Assembly: GCF_905475395.1 (NCBI RefSeq)
Contig: NC_058339.1
Location: 36,899,172 to 36,963,171 of the forward strand
DNA from: Chrysoperla carnea
Lineage: Eukaryota; Arthropoda; Insecta; Neuroptera; Chrysopidae
DNA: 64,000 bases
Reading direction: 5' to 3'
The first letter of the stretch is position 1, and every line of letters begins with the position of its first letter. The notes beneath the pieces were generated by a model, which saw only the letters and a list, made by a program, of their open reading frames with translations, was not told the DNA's origin and ran no database searches. Shown here piece by piece: positions 37,760-50,332 of this stretch. Made by a program: the position numbers and the translations under genes.

Positions 37760-40700
37760 CATTAAAAATGCTTTTCGAATTTTCATTTAAATGAATCACT
37801 GTCGTCAGATGGCCTAAATAACTGTAAAGTAAAACCGGAAAAAAAGCAAAATGGATTTGAAATTATTGTTAACTTTTTTTGAAAAAAAATGTTTCAATTT
37901 AAAATATGTCACTAACAATTTAAACTAGTCGATGCTCAGTTGTATCTAGAGGGGAGGAGGGTAGTGAAACTATAACAGGATTGTGAGAAAATGTGATGGA
38001 AAAAATGAAATAAAATATTATATTGTTGGAAAAAGTATGTTAATAATTTTAAGAGAAAAAATATAAAAAATTTATTTAAATTTTATAGAAATGTGTTCAC
38101 CATCATCTTTTCGAAAAATTACATTTTCTATGTTAAAAAATTCTATTGCTTACTAATAATGTTAGTTGACATATTGTTGCTTTGAGAAATAAAAAACAAA
38201 GAAAAGCATTTGTTTTTATAAATTAGAGAAAAAGAGAGAAATATATTGTTAATATAAAAAAAATAATTATATTTAAATGTCTTAAGATGATGCAGAGGTT
38301 CGATTTATTTTTTGATAAACCTAAAAAAAATAAATATTTAAAAAAAAATAAAGATGCCTTTTCAAAAGAAGTACAAAGTAGCCAGGGCAGGGATCAGTCA
38401 GTAGTGTTGTGTGTGTTACCTGTTGTTTCGTGTATTTAAGGCAAAAAACGCCCAGAACTTTGTGCCAGGAAATTCAAAATATTTTTATAAAAATATAAAA
38501 TATTACTAGTTAAATTTAAAAAAATGATAAATAATAAAAAAAAATATATATATAAAAAAACCCTATTATTTTTAAAAATAATTTTTAATTATTTGTATAT
38601 TAATTTTTATTGTGTTTAGCAGGATTGTGGCCACAATATCCTTGCTCCCATTTAATTATTTATTAAGTGAATTTCTTTTTTTTTTTTTTGTTAAATAATT
38701 TTTTCTTTGGAGTATCTTTGGAAAAAAAACACATTCCAGATTGTTATTTTTGTTCTGGAGGGATTTAAGGGCATCAATAATAATTTTTAAATAATTAATT
38801 AATATTTTAATTTTTTTCCCACAAATTTTTTTGTGTCTTTTGTAGATATGTTTTTCATAAGTTTAAGATTTAAGTTTTTAAGTGTAAAGAAAAAAAGGAA
38901 ACATATGTTTTTTTTAATTTTCGTGATAAAACCAATTTTTTCTTTTTTTGGGTACAAGAATGTCGTGCATGAATGTTTGGAGATTTATAAATGTTTTTAT
39001 TTTGTTTTGTTAAAAAAAATACACATGCCCCACATATACACACAATTTTTTTTAGTTGCTGCAAGGCGAAGATTGTAGCAACAAACACTACAAAATTTAA
39101 GATTTTTTAATTTAGCGTATAATTTTTCTTATATTTCATTTGATACATATCACATGGTATCATGACTTTTGACTCAAAGGCAATAGATACGCGACAAAAT
39201 TCGGGCGATAAAAGATCCGAAGACAAATAATTTCTCACTAACCCACGGGTTGGCCATGTCTTTATTGGGGTCGTGTTAGCACGGGTCTGTTCGTGCCAAC
39301 TTAACTCGAAATTTAATTTTAATATTTTAAAATTTTGCAATTCGAACACCCTGTAAATATCTACGTCAATTTGTAGTCCGTGTATATGTTAATTGATCGT
39401 TTGGTTTTGGGTTATTTTTTTACAAAATACTGAATATATTTTTGCTATAAAATTTCGCATTAATTAATAATCAATAATTTGATGATTTGCATGCGATTCG
39501 GGATTTTTATTTTTTCTCAGATTTTTTGTTCGTGGATCATTTTTCATCGAATGTTCTGTCTTTGGATCTTATATCGCGTGAATCTTTTGTCTTCAAGTGA
39601 ATTGTTATAGAGCCATAACACATAAATGTGGAAATAGAATAAGTTTTTTTTTATAAATGGATAGTTCAAGTTGTCTGTTTTAAGCTCTTAAAAATAACGG
39701 AAGAATACTGGAATTGTTTAATTCAGAACTTATTAGAATGTATATTCTTTCCAAATTTACCATTCTACATCTGGCTTTTAGGCCACAAAACATAGGAGTT
39801 GAATTGAGTAATAATTCCAGTTACATTAAAAATATGAAAAGAAATTTTGCATATGCTAAAATATCTTCCATTTCCACAACAATAGCCAAATCGAGGTTAT
39901 TTATCAAAACTTAGTAATATACTTTTAACCAATTTTTGAAATAAAAACATTCCCCGAAATTATTACGCGACTATTAAAAAAAAACTGCTACCATAACCAA
40001 AATATGGTTGTTCCCCCAGTGCTCTAAGTAGTTGATTTAATTCTCTAGCTTTCTCAAAAAAATAATTTCACGGCTGGTTTTACACACACTACACCAAACA
40101 TTTTTTATTTCGAATAAATATAAAGAATGTGTTATTTTTTCTTTTTCTTTTAGAATATTCAATATTCTGTATAATATTCGAGTTCGATTCAATTAAATAT
40201 AAAAATAACGAAAAAAAAATCATTTAAAAAAAAATTAATTAAAAAACTTTAATTTTAATTAATAAAAAAATTTGATGACGATTTGTGTTCATTATTATAA
40301 TAATTTTTTTTAAATAAATTCTCTACTTACTTTTAGTAATTATTTTTTGTACATATTAATTATAAAATTAATTTTAATTAAAAAAAAAATTTAATTAAAC
40401 GTACTCGAATGTTATTAAGAACAAATTATTTTGGTGGTGAAATTGTTGGCGAATAAATACAGATTGGGAGGAATAATTTATATCCTATTCATATGCATGA
40501 TATTATAAATCTAGATACAATTTTGGGGTTATATTCAACTAATTTTTTTTTGATTCTATGAAGTTACTCGAAAAACAATTTTTAAACACCATGAACTTAC
40601 TTGAAAAATGAAATGTCAAGTCACTAAAGTGTCATCCAAAGAAGTATAACTTCTTACAAGCGGACATAAATACACGCAAACTTTTTTCCTTAGCTTTTTT

Positions 40701-43700
40701 TTTCGCAAAAGTACAATAAGAAACTTTGTTAAGTCTAAATCGGGAAACTCCTAGACTTTAAAACTTCCTCTTTGAAATCACAACAGTAGAAAAAAAAAAT
40801 AATAAAAAAATGTTATAATTTGAAAATAATTTTACTAATTTTTTACCATTTTGTATCTAAGTTTATTAATCATGCGTAGTAATAGATGATTTTTTTAAAA
40901 CTATCGAGTGTATAATTGTTTTGTTTTTCTGTTTTAATTTATTTTTTACTTTTATTAATTAATATATATTAAAAAAATATATTATAATTATAATTAATTA
41001 TATATTTTTGTTGAGAATGTATAACCCAGCCGAAGAATCTTATTAATTTTTTTTTTTTTTGTAATATAGTTTTTTTGTTTTATTTTACTTTTTTTAGAGG
41101 TTGTAACTCGTGTACAAGTCTTTGTGGTGATGGACTAACAAATTTTATGTTATTATTTTTAAAAATTAAAATAATTATTTAGTGATATAATTATTATGTT
41201 TTTAATTCATACAAAAAATTATATATATAAATATATTAAAAGAATAATAAAAAATCAAAATAATATTATTATTATTAATTTAATTTAAAATCTATATTTT
41301 TAGATTGTAAAATGTTTTTAATATGAAGATGCAAGAGCAAGGGTTGCTGTGGTCTTATTACACATACAATAAAGTTCCCCTCCACTTTCCACCCTGTTAA
41401 AATTATTTCTTTTTTTGTTTTAAATTGTTTGAAGACACTTTTTGATTTAAGGAATTATTACAAAAATTGAAAAATGGAAAATATTATATAATTTTTTTGG
41501 AAATCTTTGTGATATTTAAACAAAAAAAATGCTCACATAAACCTTACCAGATTACAAATGAGATATTTTTTCGTTAGAGAATGTTGTTATTGCTAAGAGA
41601 ATATTTTTAATTTTCGAAAATATATATTTTTGTGTATTTTCTGCGTGTAAATAAGTTTATTTTTTATAGAAAATTTTCGAATCTAAAAAAAAATCTTTTT
41701 CGTGATATTTCATAGAATAAAAAAATTCTTTTTCCTGTTAAATTATAATGCATTTATTTTGACACATCAAATTGTTAAAGCTTTAGTGGTGAAAATTATT
41801 ATTAAATATATTTTTCAAATTTTTCGTTCAATTCTAAATAATGTGCCTAAATATGGAGAAAATATATAGTGCTGTTTGTAAATGTGTATATAATTTTTCT
41901 GAAAACTTCGAATATTCAATCTTTTCTTTTTTTAATTCAAAATTTTACTATCTGTTCACAATTTATTTAAAAATCGTTTTCATACATAAAGAGGGCCTCC
42001 AAAATTAAAATTTGTAAAATCTCTAGTAATATTTTTACATATGTAGAATAAAGGACTACAAAACCAAATTTTTTTAACGTTTTGTCAACTTGTTTGTGAC
42101 TTTCTCACCAAATAAAGTTGTAATATAATTAAAGATATATCCAATTTAACAAATTATACCCAAGTTTTAATAAAAGATTTCGATTTTAAGTAAAAAGACA
42201 TAGAATGTGGAAACATAGGACAATTATTTTGTAAATATTTTATATATGAATATTCGAAATTTCTTAAAAAAAATAACAAATATCATTTTAGAAATATTTT
42301 CTTACAAATTTTATTTCTTGACAATAAAAAAAATGTTTTAATTTTTGTGTATAAAAATATATTTACAAAAATAACTATTTTTGCAAAACATAATTAATAT
42401 ATAAGATTGTAAATAATAATAATGAAATATTTTTTTAATCAGAATAAGAAAAATATAATAATATTTTCTTATTTTGTAATAACTTTCCAAAAAAAAAAAA
42501 AAAAAAAAACCGTTTCGAAACAGAAAGTGTCTTCATCCCTCTTCCATGCAATAAAATAATACCTCTCCATGGGTTTTAGCCACTGCTTATAAATTTGGTT
42601 TGAGCACAATATTAATATATTTCTTGAAAAAAATTTGTGCAAAATCATAAAGCTCTTATGTTTGTCCTGTAAAATTTCTCAAAAGTACGCACCAAGGGTA
42701 ATAAAAGTTATTTAGCCCTTTAACTAATGTAAGCATCTAAGTATCGGTTAATAGATCGCTTGAATTAATAAAAAGTCTGAAATTAGGTATTGTTTCCGTT
42801 AAAATATTCAAAAAATATCGGTAAATAGAATGCGTTTGATGAACTTATGTTTTAAAATCTACATTTGGAGTAAGCTTGATCTGATCTGTTTGAAGCTTAA
42901 AATAGGGAACAATTGTTACATGAGACGGCCATTTTTTTATCGGATTCTCCAATTAACGAATTGTTCAGGGATTTTTACAGGATGAGTATGAGAACTGTCA
43001 TTTAAAGTGTCAAAACCCACGTTATTATAAATTACACAAATCAAATGAAACAAAACAAGGAAAGAAAAATATTTTATCCTGTTTGAATGATAAAGATAGA
43101 TATGATGAATCTAACCTAATTTACACATACCATTTTAAATGACAAAATTCTTAATAAGTAATCTCATTATTGAAACGAGAGAGATAAATGATATTTTTTC
43201 TTCTATGGAAAAGAGAAAGAGAATCATATCTTTCACGAAATAAAACAAATTATATCACCTTGCCTGTTATTGTAAAATATGTTGTTTGTAAATTATATAG
43301 TTTTTTGATCAGAGCTTCTCCTAAAATAAAGAAAAAAAAGTTTATTATTAATAAAAATGGAAAATGAAAAAAAAAATTACAAAAACGAAATTTAAAAAAG
43401 AAAATTATATATTTATGAACACAAAAAATATATAGATTTTCTTTTTTTGGGAAAAATTTATCATATATTTAAAAAAAAAAAAGTCCTGTGTGTACACATC
43501 TCAAACATGTGATATACTACAAATTAAATATGTACATAGTTTTATTTTAATTGGTGCGAAAAGGATGGAAAACAGTCGCTTTATATAAGTGTCTCTATCA
43601 GTGTGTAGAACGAGAACAACATGTTAGAAATAAATCACCTAATAATTAATAAAAAATATGCTTCTCGTGTTTTATTTACTTCCTTTAAACCCTCGGTTAA

Positions 43701-43976
43701 AAATGAATTTGAACAAGTGAAAAAAGTAATGCTTTGTCCTGCTTCTGTAAGTTGTACTGGTATGTCGTCGAATTGAACACTAGAGTAAATCTTAAATTCT
43801 TGCTCTTAAAATAGGTTGCAAGAAGATATTTAAAAAAAAGTGAAACCATTGGGAAACGAAGCCACGCAGATGATTACCATGTTGTCAAATTGGATGGTGG
43901 ATCAAGAGTAAAACACATGTACTTATTTCTTCACGGTATAGGAGCATAAGTTTGTTACACGGAGAATTAAAAATTT

Positions 43977-44047
43977 TGCATCGTCCGGGAATCGAACCCG
44001 GGCCGCCCGCGTGGCAGGCGAGCATTCTACCACTGAACCAACGATGC
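43977..44047 (-). tRNA. tRNA-Gly (anticodon GCC), copy 1
   Basis: A 71-nt cloverleaf. Acceptor arm GCATCGT pairs perfectly with ACGATGC, with discriminator A. The D stem is GTTC/GAAT, the anticodon stem CTCGC/GCGGG with loop CTGCCAC (anticodon GCC), and the T stem CCGGG/CCCGG with loop TTCGATT. Box A (TGGTTCAGTGG) and box B (GGTTCGATTCC) are intact. A T5 run lies 4 bases after the discriminator, a good RNA polymerase III terminator. No intron and no encoded CCA. It decodes GGC and GGU glycine codons. Confidence 0.95.
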
Positions 44048-44501
44048 TTATGAGATTTAAGAACATCGTCAAATTTGATGGTACGGTAAGTATTAAACTT
44101 AAAACTTATAAGTATATGTTACTAGTCTGGTATTCCAGGCTCATATAATTAAAATTTTTAAGACAAATTTGGAAAAAAAAATAATAATTATTATATGCAA
44201 ATTTTGTAAGGAATTCGGGAAAAATTAAATAAATTGTTAAATATACAAATAAAGGCGGCGTCTGATCGACCATACCATACCATACCAAATTCCTGAGGAA
44301 ATTTTGCGTAAAATAAATTTTCAGATTTCTCTAGCCTTGTTTGACGTAATTTTCCTAGGATACCGCAATATACCTACATGAATAAACTTCAAAACAAGTG
44401 ACTCGAAAAACCACAACTGAAACAACGATTTTCGTGGTGTAAAAGTATTTTTTCAAATTGGATTATAGAGTAAACTTTTGAAAAAAAACAACAAAATTCT
44501 T

Positions 44502-44572
44502 TACATCGTCCGGGAATCGAACGCGGGCCGCCCGCGTGGCAGGCGAGCATTCTACCACTGAACCAACGATGC
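44502..44572 (-). tRNA. tRNA-Gly (anticodon GCC), copy 2, slightly degenerate
   Basis: Same 71-nt cloverleaf as the copy 455 bases upstream, with two changes. Position 44503 turns the last acceptor base from C to T, giving a G-U first pair. Position 44523 changes the T stem to CCGCG against CCCGG, leaving one C-C mismatch. Anticodon GCC and box A are intact. A T4 run follows 7 bases after the gene and a T8 run about 8 bases later. It may be less stable or inactive. Confidence 0.8.
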
Positions 44573-46558
44573 TTGTTGTGGTCGAGCAGGTAATTTTTTA
44601 GCAATTCCCGATTTATGTTCAGGTCAGAATAATAATTACTCTACCAACAGGTAAGCTCACATAGTTATTAATATTTATCTACTATATTTTTATAAAAGAG
44701 TAAATTTCAAGATAACCCTTTCGTTAAATTAATGATAAATTGATTTTCTACCTGTTCCGCAATGATGTATAATCATCAAAGTTCGATTATTTTAATTACT
44801 TACTCTGATACCGTTCATTAATTGATTACAAATTGAAAGACATTACTTAAAACATTGAATGCTGTTATCTTAAATTGACATTTTTAGGGATACACCCTTG
44901 TATCAAAACCAGACAGTGGAATTTGTGAACTTTCGTACACAAATTCCAATAGATAAATACAAAATCAAATAAATTCGATTGATAAAATCTTGTACTTGCA
45001 TCCACTTTTATTTAAAATACGAGTTACTTAGCACAGGAAAATAACCCTAACCGAGAGAAATGTTAATTAAAGTTTTTTTAAAGAGTTGACTCTTTAAAAT
45101 TTTTGACTGAAATCTGAAAAAGAATGGCATTACAAGAATTCAATTGAGAAACCTTAACCTTTCACATTAAATAGCCGAGAAACAACATTTTCTAAAAATC
45201 TAATGAAGTTTGACATCTGTAAAATATCAGATATCTGTAATGTCGTATTTCGTATAAAATAATGTTTCAAAAATTGATGGGTTTTTATTTATTTTGTTAT
45301 TAATTTATCTAAGTTTAGTCAAAAGTTTGTAACGCTTAAAAATATTCATGTTACGAACACAATTTTGATATAAGTGTCCATAAAATCACCTAATTAGTCC
45401 ATTTTCGGTTGTCCGCCCGTCAACACGATAACTCAAAAACGAGAATATAAAAAAAGAGATATCAATCTGAAATTTTTATAGCGTGCTGTGGATGTAAAAA
45501 GTGAGATCGAGTTCGTAAATGAGCAAAATAGGTCAATTAGGTCTTGAGTCGTTCTTAGGACCCATCTTGTAAACCGTTAGAGATTCTTTATCAAAAATAA
45601 ACAACTTTTGTTTGAAACATTTTTTCGTAAACATCACTGTTTAGCCATGAGGGCGCAAATTTGGTTAGAAACGTTATATAGTAGTACTACTTTGTGGGGA
45701 AGAGTGACTATTTTTCTTTACTTACATGATGTAAACAAACAAACGATTGCCTAATCAGCACTGTCAATACATGATATTTCAACAATTACCTCAGTCAATT
45801 GTTTTTTTTTTAATGATTTTGTTTAAACATATTTGTCTCCACCAACTTTTATTGTCTTTCTTTAGCAAAAATTTTTATTTTCGTGTAAATATAAAAATTA
45901 CCAAAATACAGTAATAACCAAGCATAATGTACCTATCAAAAAAATTTTATCTGGAGGTAGTTCTACGTTTTATTTTTATTTTTTGTAATACGATCGATTG
46001 GGCTAAGTTAGCTTAGTATGAAGGCTCCGATCAGCAAAGCCGAAAGCCATTTGCAATCATGTATCCACTGAATTTTTTTTCCTATACTGAGTGAGTATTT
46101 TAAATTTTCAACATTATTATTATTGAAATTTTTATCTGATCTCCCATTCCAAGAAAATAATCATTATGTAAATGGAATTAATTTAAATAAATAAACAAAC
46201 ACAAAAAAAAATTATATTGTTATTTTAATTTCCACGTTCACCTACAAAGACATTTTTCTATTTTTAGCATTACAAAACTTTTGTATTATTATTTTTTTTA
46301 AACCTATTAAAATATTTTTATCTAGCGGTTTAGAGGGTCAAAATGCAACAAACAACTTAATGTAACACTAATCTTTTTTTATTTAAATGAGATTCAAAAA
46401 AATAAAACACGCTGCTTTCTTTTTTGATATAAGATGAAATGGTTCAATGTGGTTTGTCCTCATTTCAAACGAAACCACCTAACGGGATAAAACACAAAAA
46501 ATTATAATCCTCTATACGATTAGAGTTTAAAAGTTAGTTTTTTTGAAAAAAAATAATC
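44573..46558. other. Intergenic DNA between tRNA-Gly copy 2 and P450-A
   Basis: Contains the family S copy at 45303-45815 and otherwise AT-rich sequence with no gene. The last 60 bases before the P450-A ATG include TATAAT at 46503 and a GTTAGTT initiator-like word at 46533, a weak promoter candidate. Confidence 0.45.
45303..45815 (+). repeat. Family S interspersed repeat, second near full-length copy
   Basis: Same order of blocks as the copy at 19027: CAAAAGTTTGTAACGC, AACACGATAACTCAAAAACG, CGAGTTCGTAAATGAGCAAA, GTAAACCGTTAGAGAT, ACATCACTGTTTAGCCATGA and TCAGTCAATTG. It lies between tRNA-Gly copy 2 and P450-A. Confidence 0.8.
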
Positions 46559-49468
46559 ATGGTCTTAAGTGTTTTTACAATAGTTTTTTTAATATTTGTT
46601 TTATTTTTATTTACGGATACTAAAAAACCAAAAGGATATCCACCAGGTAGGTAAAAAATATTTTATAATTATTTTTTTTATTTTAGTTTATTTTATAGTC
46701 GCATAAACAGCATGGTCATGTGCGACTTATAATTTTGTATTGTTTTAAAAATACCAATAAATAGGTATAATTTTTAAAATTCCGAATTTAAAAAAAAAAA
46801 GTTCCAAAAAGATTAATTTCCAAATTTATTAACTGCCAAAATATGTTATTTAAAATTTGGAATTTCAATCAAGATTGATAGCATTGTTAAAAATAATACT
46901 GCATCGTCCGGGAATCGAACCCGGGCCGCCCGCGTGGCAGGCGAGCATTCTACCACTGAACCAACGATGCTTGTATTACATGTTGATTAGCAACTTATAA
47001 GGCTGAGCAGATATAAGTAATTTTGATACAGAATGCCAAACAATTTCATAAATTTCTATAATAATAGAGCCAGCCGGTCAGTCTGTAGCGCTTTTTCTAT
47101 CTTATTGACATCAAAATATTTCATTTAAATTTTAATAAAATCATTATATACATAGAAAGAAACATGTTACTCAAAACTTAAAACTGATAAATCTTTTAAT
47201 AAAAAACACACCTCATGTCCGAACTGGTATAGTATTTTGGCGTTGTAATGTCGAAAAAAAGCTATCCATCGTTCGGAAATCGACTCCGGCTCACCCGTAT
47301 GGCTGGCGATCATCCAACAAAACCAACCAATTTATAACCAAAATGCTTGTAAATCAAAAAATTTAGATTGTTAATTTTTAATAAAATTAATTGATCAACC
47401 ATAACTTGGTTGTATTCTTAAAAAAAAAATTTAGATTTCTTTTCAAAAAGAAAAATTTCCTGACAAGTTATTCTGCCATTTATTATTGTAATATAATTAA
47501 ATTTCTTAGGACCCAAATGGTTACCATTAGTGGGATGCTATCCATTATTTCGTAAATTATTAAAAACATTGGGATACCATCATTTAGTTTGGGAGCGTTT
47601 AGCCCATTATTATGGCGATTTGGTAGGTTTACGTTTGGGACGTGATCGAATTGTAATTGTATCCGGTCGTACAGCTATCAGAGAAGTATTAACTCGCGAA
47701 GAATTTGATGGACGACCAGAAGGATATTTATTTCGTTTACGCACTTTTGGAAAACGATTAGGTTTGTATATTTTTAATATCCGACACAAAAAAAGGAGTG
47801 TGATAAGTTTGACCGCTATGTGTGTTTGTCTGTGTGTGGTATCGTAGCTCCTAAACGGATGAACCGATTTTAATTTTTGGTTTGTTTGAAAGGTAACTTA
47901 ACCGAGAGTGTTCCTAGCTACGTTTCAAGAAAGGTTCAGTTTAGAGACAGCTGCAAGAAAAAACTGATTTTTTGGGGATTTTAAAATTTTGTAAATTTCA
48001 CTTGTAGTTCGTTTCAAAACTTGATGTTTTTAGGAATTGTTTTTACTGATGGTATATTTTGGCAAGAACAACGGCGTTTTTCCTTAAAGCATCTACGTAA
48101 TTTTGGTTTTGGGCGACGTGATATGGAAGAACAAATAATGTTAGAAGCAAAAGATTTGGTTGACTCGTTTAGAGATAAATGTGGTCAACCAATTCTTATG
48201 CATACAGCGTTTGATATATCGGTGCTAAATGTATTGTGGGCAATGTTGGCTGGAGAACGTTTTGCGTTGGATGATAAACGATTAGAAGAGTTACTTCAAA
48301 TTGTCCATGATATATTTCGAATGTTGGATATGTCTGGAGGCCTGTTAAATCAAATGCCATTTCTCCGGTTTTTTATTCCCGAACAATGTGGATATAATCA
48401 ACATATGAGAACTTTAAATCGAATGTTTGCATTTTTAGAGGTTTGTCGAAAGTTTTGAATAATTGTTTGAAATTCATTGAAAAAAATTTATACCTTTAAG
48501 GGAACTATCGATGATCACAAGAAAGTAACTTCAAGTTGTGCCCGTGATTTGATTGATGCGTTTTTACAAAATATGAATGAAAATGATTCAAATTCGTCTT
48601 TTTCACGAGAACAATTACTTTCGTTATGTTTGGATTTATTTATGGCTGGATCCGAAACCACAAGTAATACTTTAGGATTTGCTATGTTGTATATGGTGAA
48701 ATATCCTGAAGTACAAAAACGCGTTCAGAAAGAAATCGATAATGTCATTGGTCATGATCGTTGGCCATCTTTACAAGATCGAACAAGGTACAATCAAAAT
48801 ATTTTTCTCTATAAATATGAATTTCATTCGAAATTGAACTACCCAGAAAATAATTTAGAACTATACAAATCGGGATTATAAAAATGGGGGATTAATCGGG
48901 ATTATATCGATCTTTATTTTTAACGCAGCTTCATTAAAGCAAAGAGTAAATTTTTACAGAATGAATTACGTTGAAGCTGTAATAATGGAACTGCAACGAT
49001 TATTGAACATTGCTCCGGTAGCTGTAGCACATCGAGCAATGGCTGACACTCAATTATTGGGTCATGAAATTCCCAAAAACACAACACTTCTAGTATGTTT
49101 ACGAAGCTTACACATGGATAAAATACACTGGGAAAATCCAGAAGAATTTAATCCTGATCGTTTTTTGGATACACATGGTAATTTAAAACGATCTCATGAT
49201 GATTGGTTTGCTCCATTTGGTTTTGGTAAGGATTTTAGGAATTTTGTAACTTCTTTTAAAAATCATTTTGCTATTGTCTTTTCTAGGGCGACGTCGATGT
49301 TTAGGTGAAACTTTAGCACGATCAAGTTTATTCTTATTTTTTACATCAATTTTACATAATTATAATTTAAATTCATCACCTGAACATGAATTTCCATTTC
49401 CAGAAGGCTATGATGGTATTACAATATCACCAAAACCGTTTCATGTAATATTGACACCTCGTGCTTAA
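46559..49468 (+). CDS. Cytochrome P450, insect CYP2 clan (P450-A), complete
   Basis: Membrane-anchored heme monooxygenase of 493 residues. Exons: 46559-46646, 47510-47761, 48034-48440, 48501-48787, 48960-49225, 49287-49468, all GT-AG with frame kept. It starts with a hydrophobic ER anchor ([18 protein letters not shown]) and a KGYPPGPKWLP hinge. It has the C-helix WQEQRRF, I-helix oxygen-binding AGSETT, K-helix ELQR, PDRF, and the heme loop [11 protein letters not shown] with its cysteine. [18 protein letters not shown] and HLRNFGFG are typical of the insect CYP15/303/304/305 group; the PVAVAHRAM stretch leans to CYP305/CYP15-like, but the family needs a tree. Those families oxidise lipids, hormones or xenobiotics; the substrate here is unknown. 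Intron 1 holds antisense tRNA-Gly copies and intron 2 an interspersed repeat. An AATAAA overlaps the stop codon. All key residues are present, so it should be functional. Confidence 0.92.
46900..46970 (-). tRNA. tRNA-Gly (anticodon GCC), copy 3, nested in an intron of P450-A
   Basis: Identical over its 71 nt to copy 1, including the perfect acceptor stem, anticodon GCC, box A and box B. A T5 run follows 7 bases after the gene. It lies antisense in the first intron of P450-A (46647-47509), so an RNA polymerase III unit sits inside and opposite an RNA polymerase II gene. Confidence 0.95.
47266..47348 (-). pseudogene. Decayed tRNA-Gly(GCC) copy
   Basis: Reading the minus strand, TTGGTTGG, then ATCGCCAGCCATACGGGTG, then GAGTCGATTTCCGAACGATG align in order to box A, anticodon arm and T arm of the neighbouring tRNA-Gly genes. 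The GCC anticodon is still visible, but box B reads GAGTCGATTTCC and the acceptor and D stems no longer pair. It lies 295 bases beyond copy 3 in the same P450-A intron. Confidence 0.7.
47796..48010 (-). repeat. Interspersed repeat (family P) in intron 2 of P450-A
   Basis: Read on the minus strand it runs from AAGTGAAATTTACAAAATTT to TAGCGGTCAAACTTATCACA and GTGTCGG, with AAAATCGGTTCATCCGTTTA and a CACACACAGACAAACACACA tract between. The same blocks appear in order in the copies near 25458-26101. It fills nearly all of the 272-base intron without touching splice sites. Confidence 0.75.
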
Positions 49469-49472
49469 TAAA
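49467..49472 (+). promoter_or_regulatory. Polyadenylation signal overlapping the P450-A stop
   Basis: AATAAA begins at the second base of the TAA stop. A second AATAAA lies at 49595-49600 and is the more usual distance away. Confidence 0.5.
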
Positions 49473-50261
49473 AAATATTGATACTTGATAATAACATTTA
49501 AGACTGATAAAAATAATATTCAAATATTTAATAAATATCAATTTTATTAATTGTACCTCTATTTGTTATAAATAATCTAATAATTTTTAAGCGAAATAAA
49601 AAAGTTTGTAAACTAATTCTATTTTATTTAAAATTATACCTGAACGACTTTTAGGAAAGAAGAAATTTAATAGATTTTCAGGAACAATAATAATAAGAAA
49701 AGATTGTTTGAAATTAGGCAATAACATACTTTGTGCAGCAACTGTTTTCACTTGTATGTAATTATTTTTGCATATCTAAAACTATACTTTAAAATAAAAT
49801 ACAATAATTATACAAAATAGAGGCGAAAATCGCACGTGTCCAAAAAGAAGAAATCGTATTTGTTACTGAGTAGGATAAAATCCAAATTAACAAAAAAAGA
49901 TATAAGCTGCAGGAGTGTTCCAAAATTAACGCAAGAAGTTCGAATCAGACGTTAATCTTGGGACACACTTTATTATTATTATTATAATTATATAAAAGTG
50001 ATCGAATTTTACTTATTTTGTATAAAACTTTAATAAGAAAAGAAGAATCTCTGTTAATTTGTTTTATGAAAATGTACAATTTCATTTTTCATGAAAACTT
50101 AAATTTTTTTTTTGTTATAAATAAATAAAAAATTGTTATATATTTTAAATTTAGTTTTATTTTTTAAATTTTCTATCCTATTTTTTCTTTCAGAAAAAAA
50201 TTTTCAAATAATTAATTATTTAGTAAAAGTAAGTATTAATTTAATTATATGTTTATTAATG

Positions 50262-50332
50262 ATCCGGGTGGCTATGTGGTTATGGCACTTGCCTAAGAAA
50301 ACAAGGTACGCTGGTTCATATCCTAGGGAGGC
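50262..50332 (+). repeat. tRNA-like (SINE-type) sequence in the left palindrome arm
   Basis: GGTGGCTATGTGGTTATGGC resembles box A and CTGGTTCATATCCTAG box B, about 30 bases apart as in a tRNA-derived SINE head. The intervening GCCTAAGAAAACAAGGT does not form a clean anticodon arm, so it is not a working tRNA gene. Confidence 0.55.

Larger units (their letters stand above)
35998..43976 (+). other. AT-rich, repeat-poor stretch after the receptor stop; possible very long 3' UTR
   Basis: No coding exon is recognisable. The first 150 bases are a GAT/AAT-rich low-complexity tract. The rest is dominated by A and T runs (a 20-base A run near 42490), many ATTTA pentamers and some TGTAAATA Pumilio-type octamers (for example near 41645 and 42409). 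In contrast to the DNA on either side, I see only one interspersed element, the palindrome at 37586-37759. Low transposon density and A/U-element-like content would suit a long 3' UTR of the receptor. No single feature marks where a transcript would end. Confidence 0.4.

Noticed and set aside
44389..44604. 71-codon minus-strand frame with HAGGPRSIPGR
   Set aside because: This is the translation of tRNA-Gly copy 2, a well-known false-positive peptide of tRNA genes.
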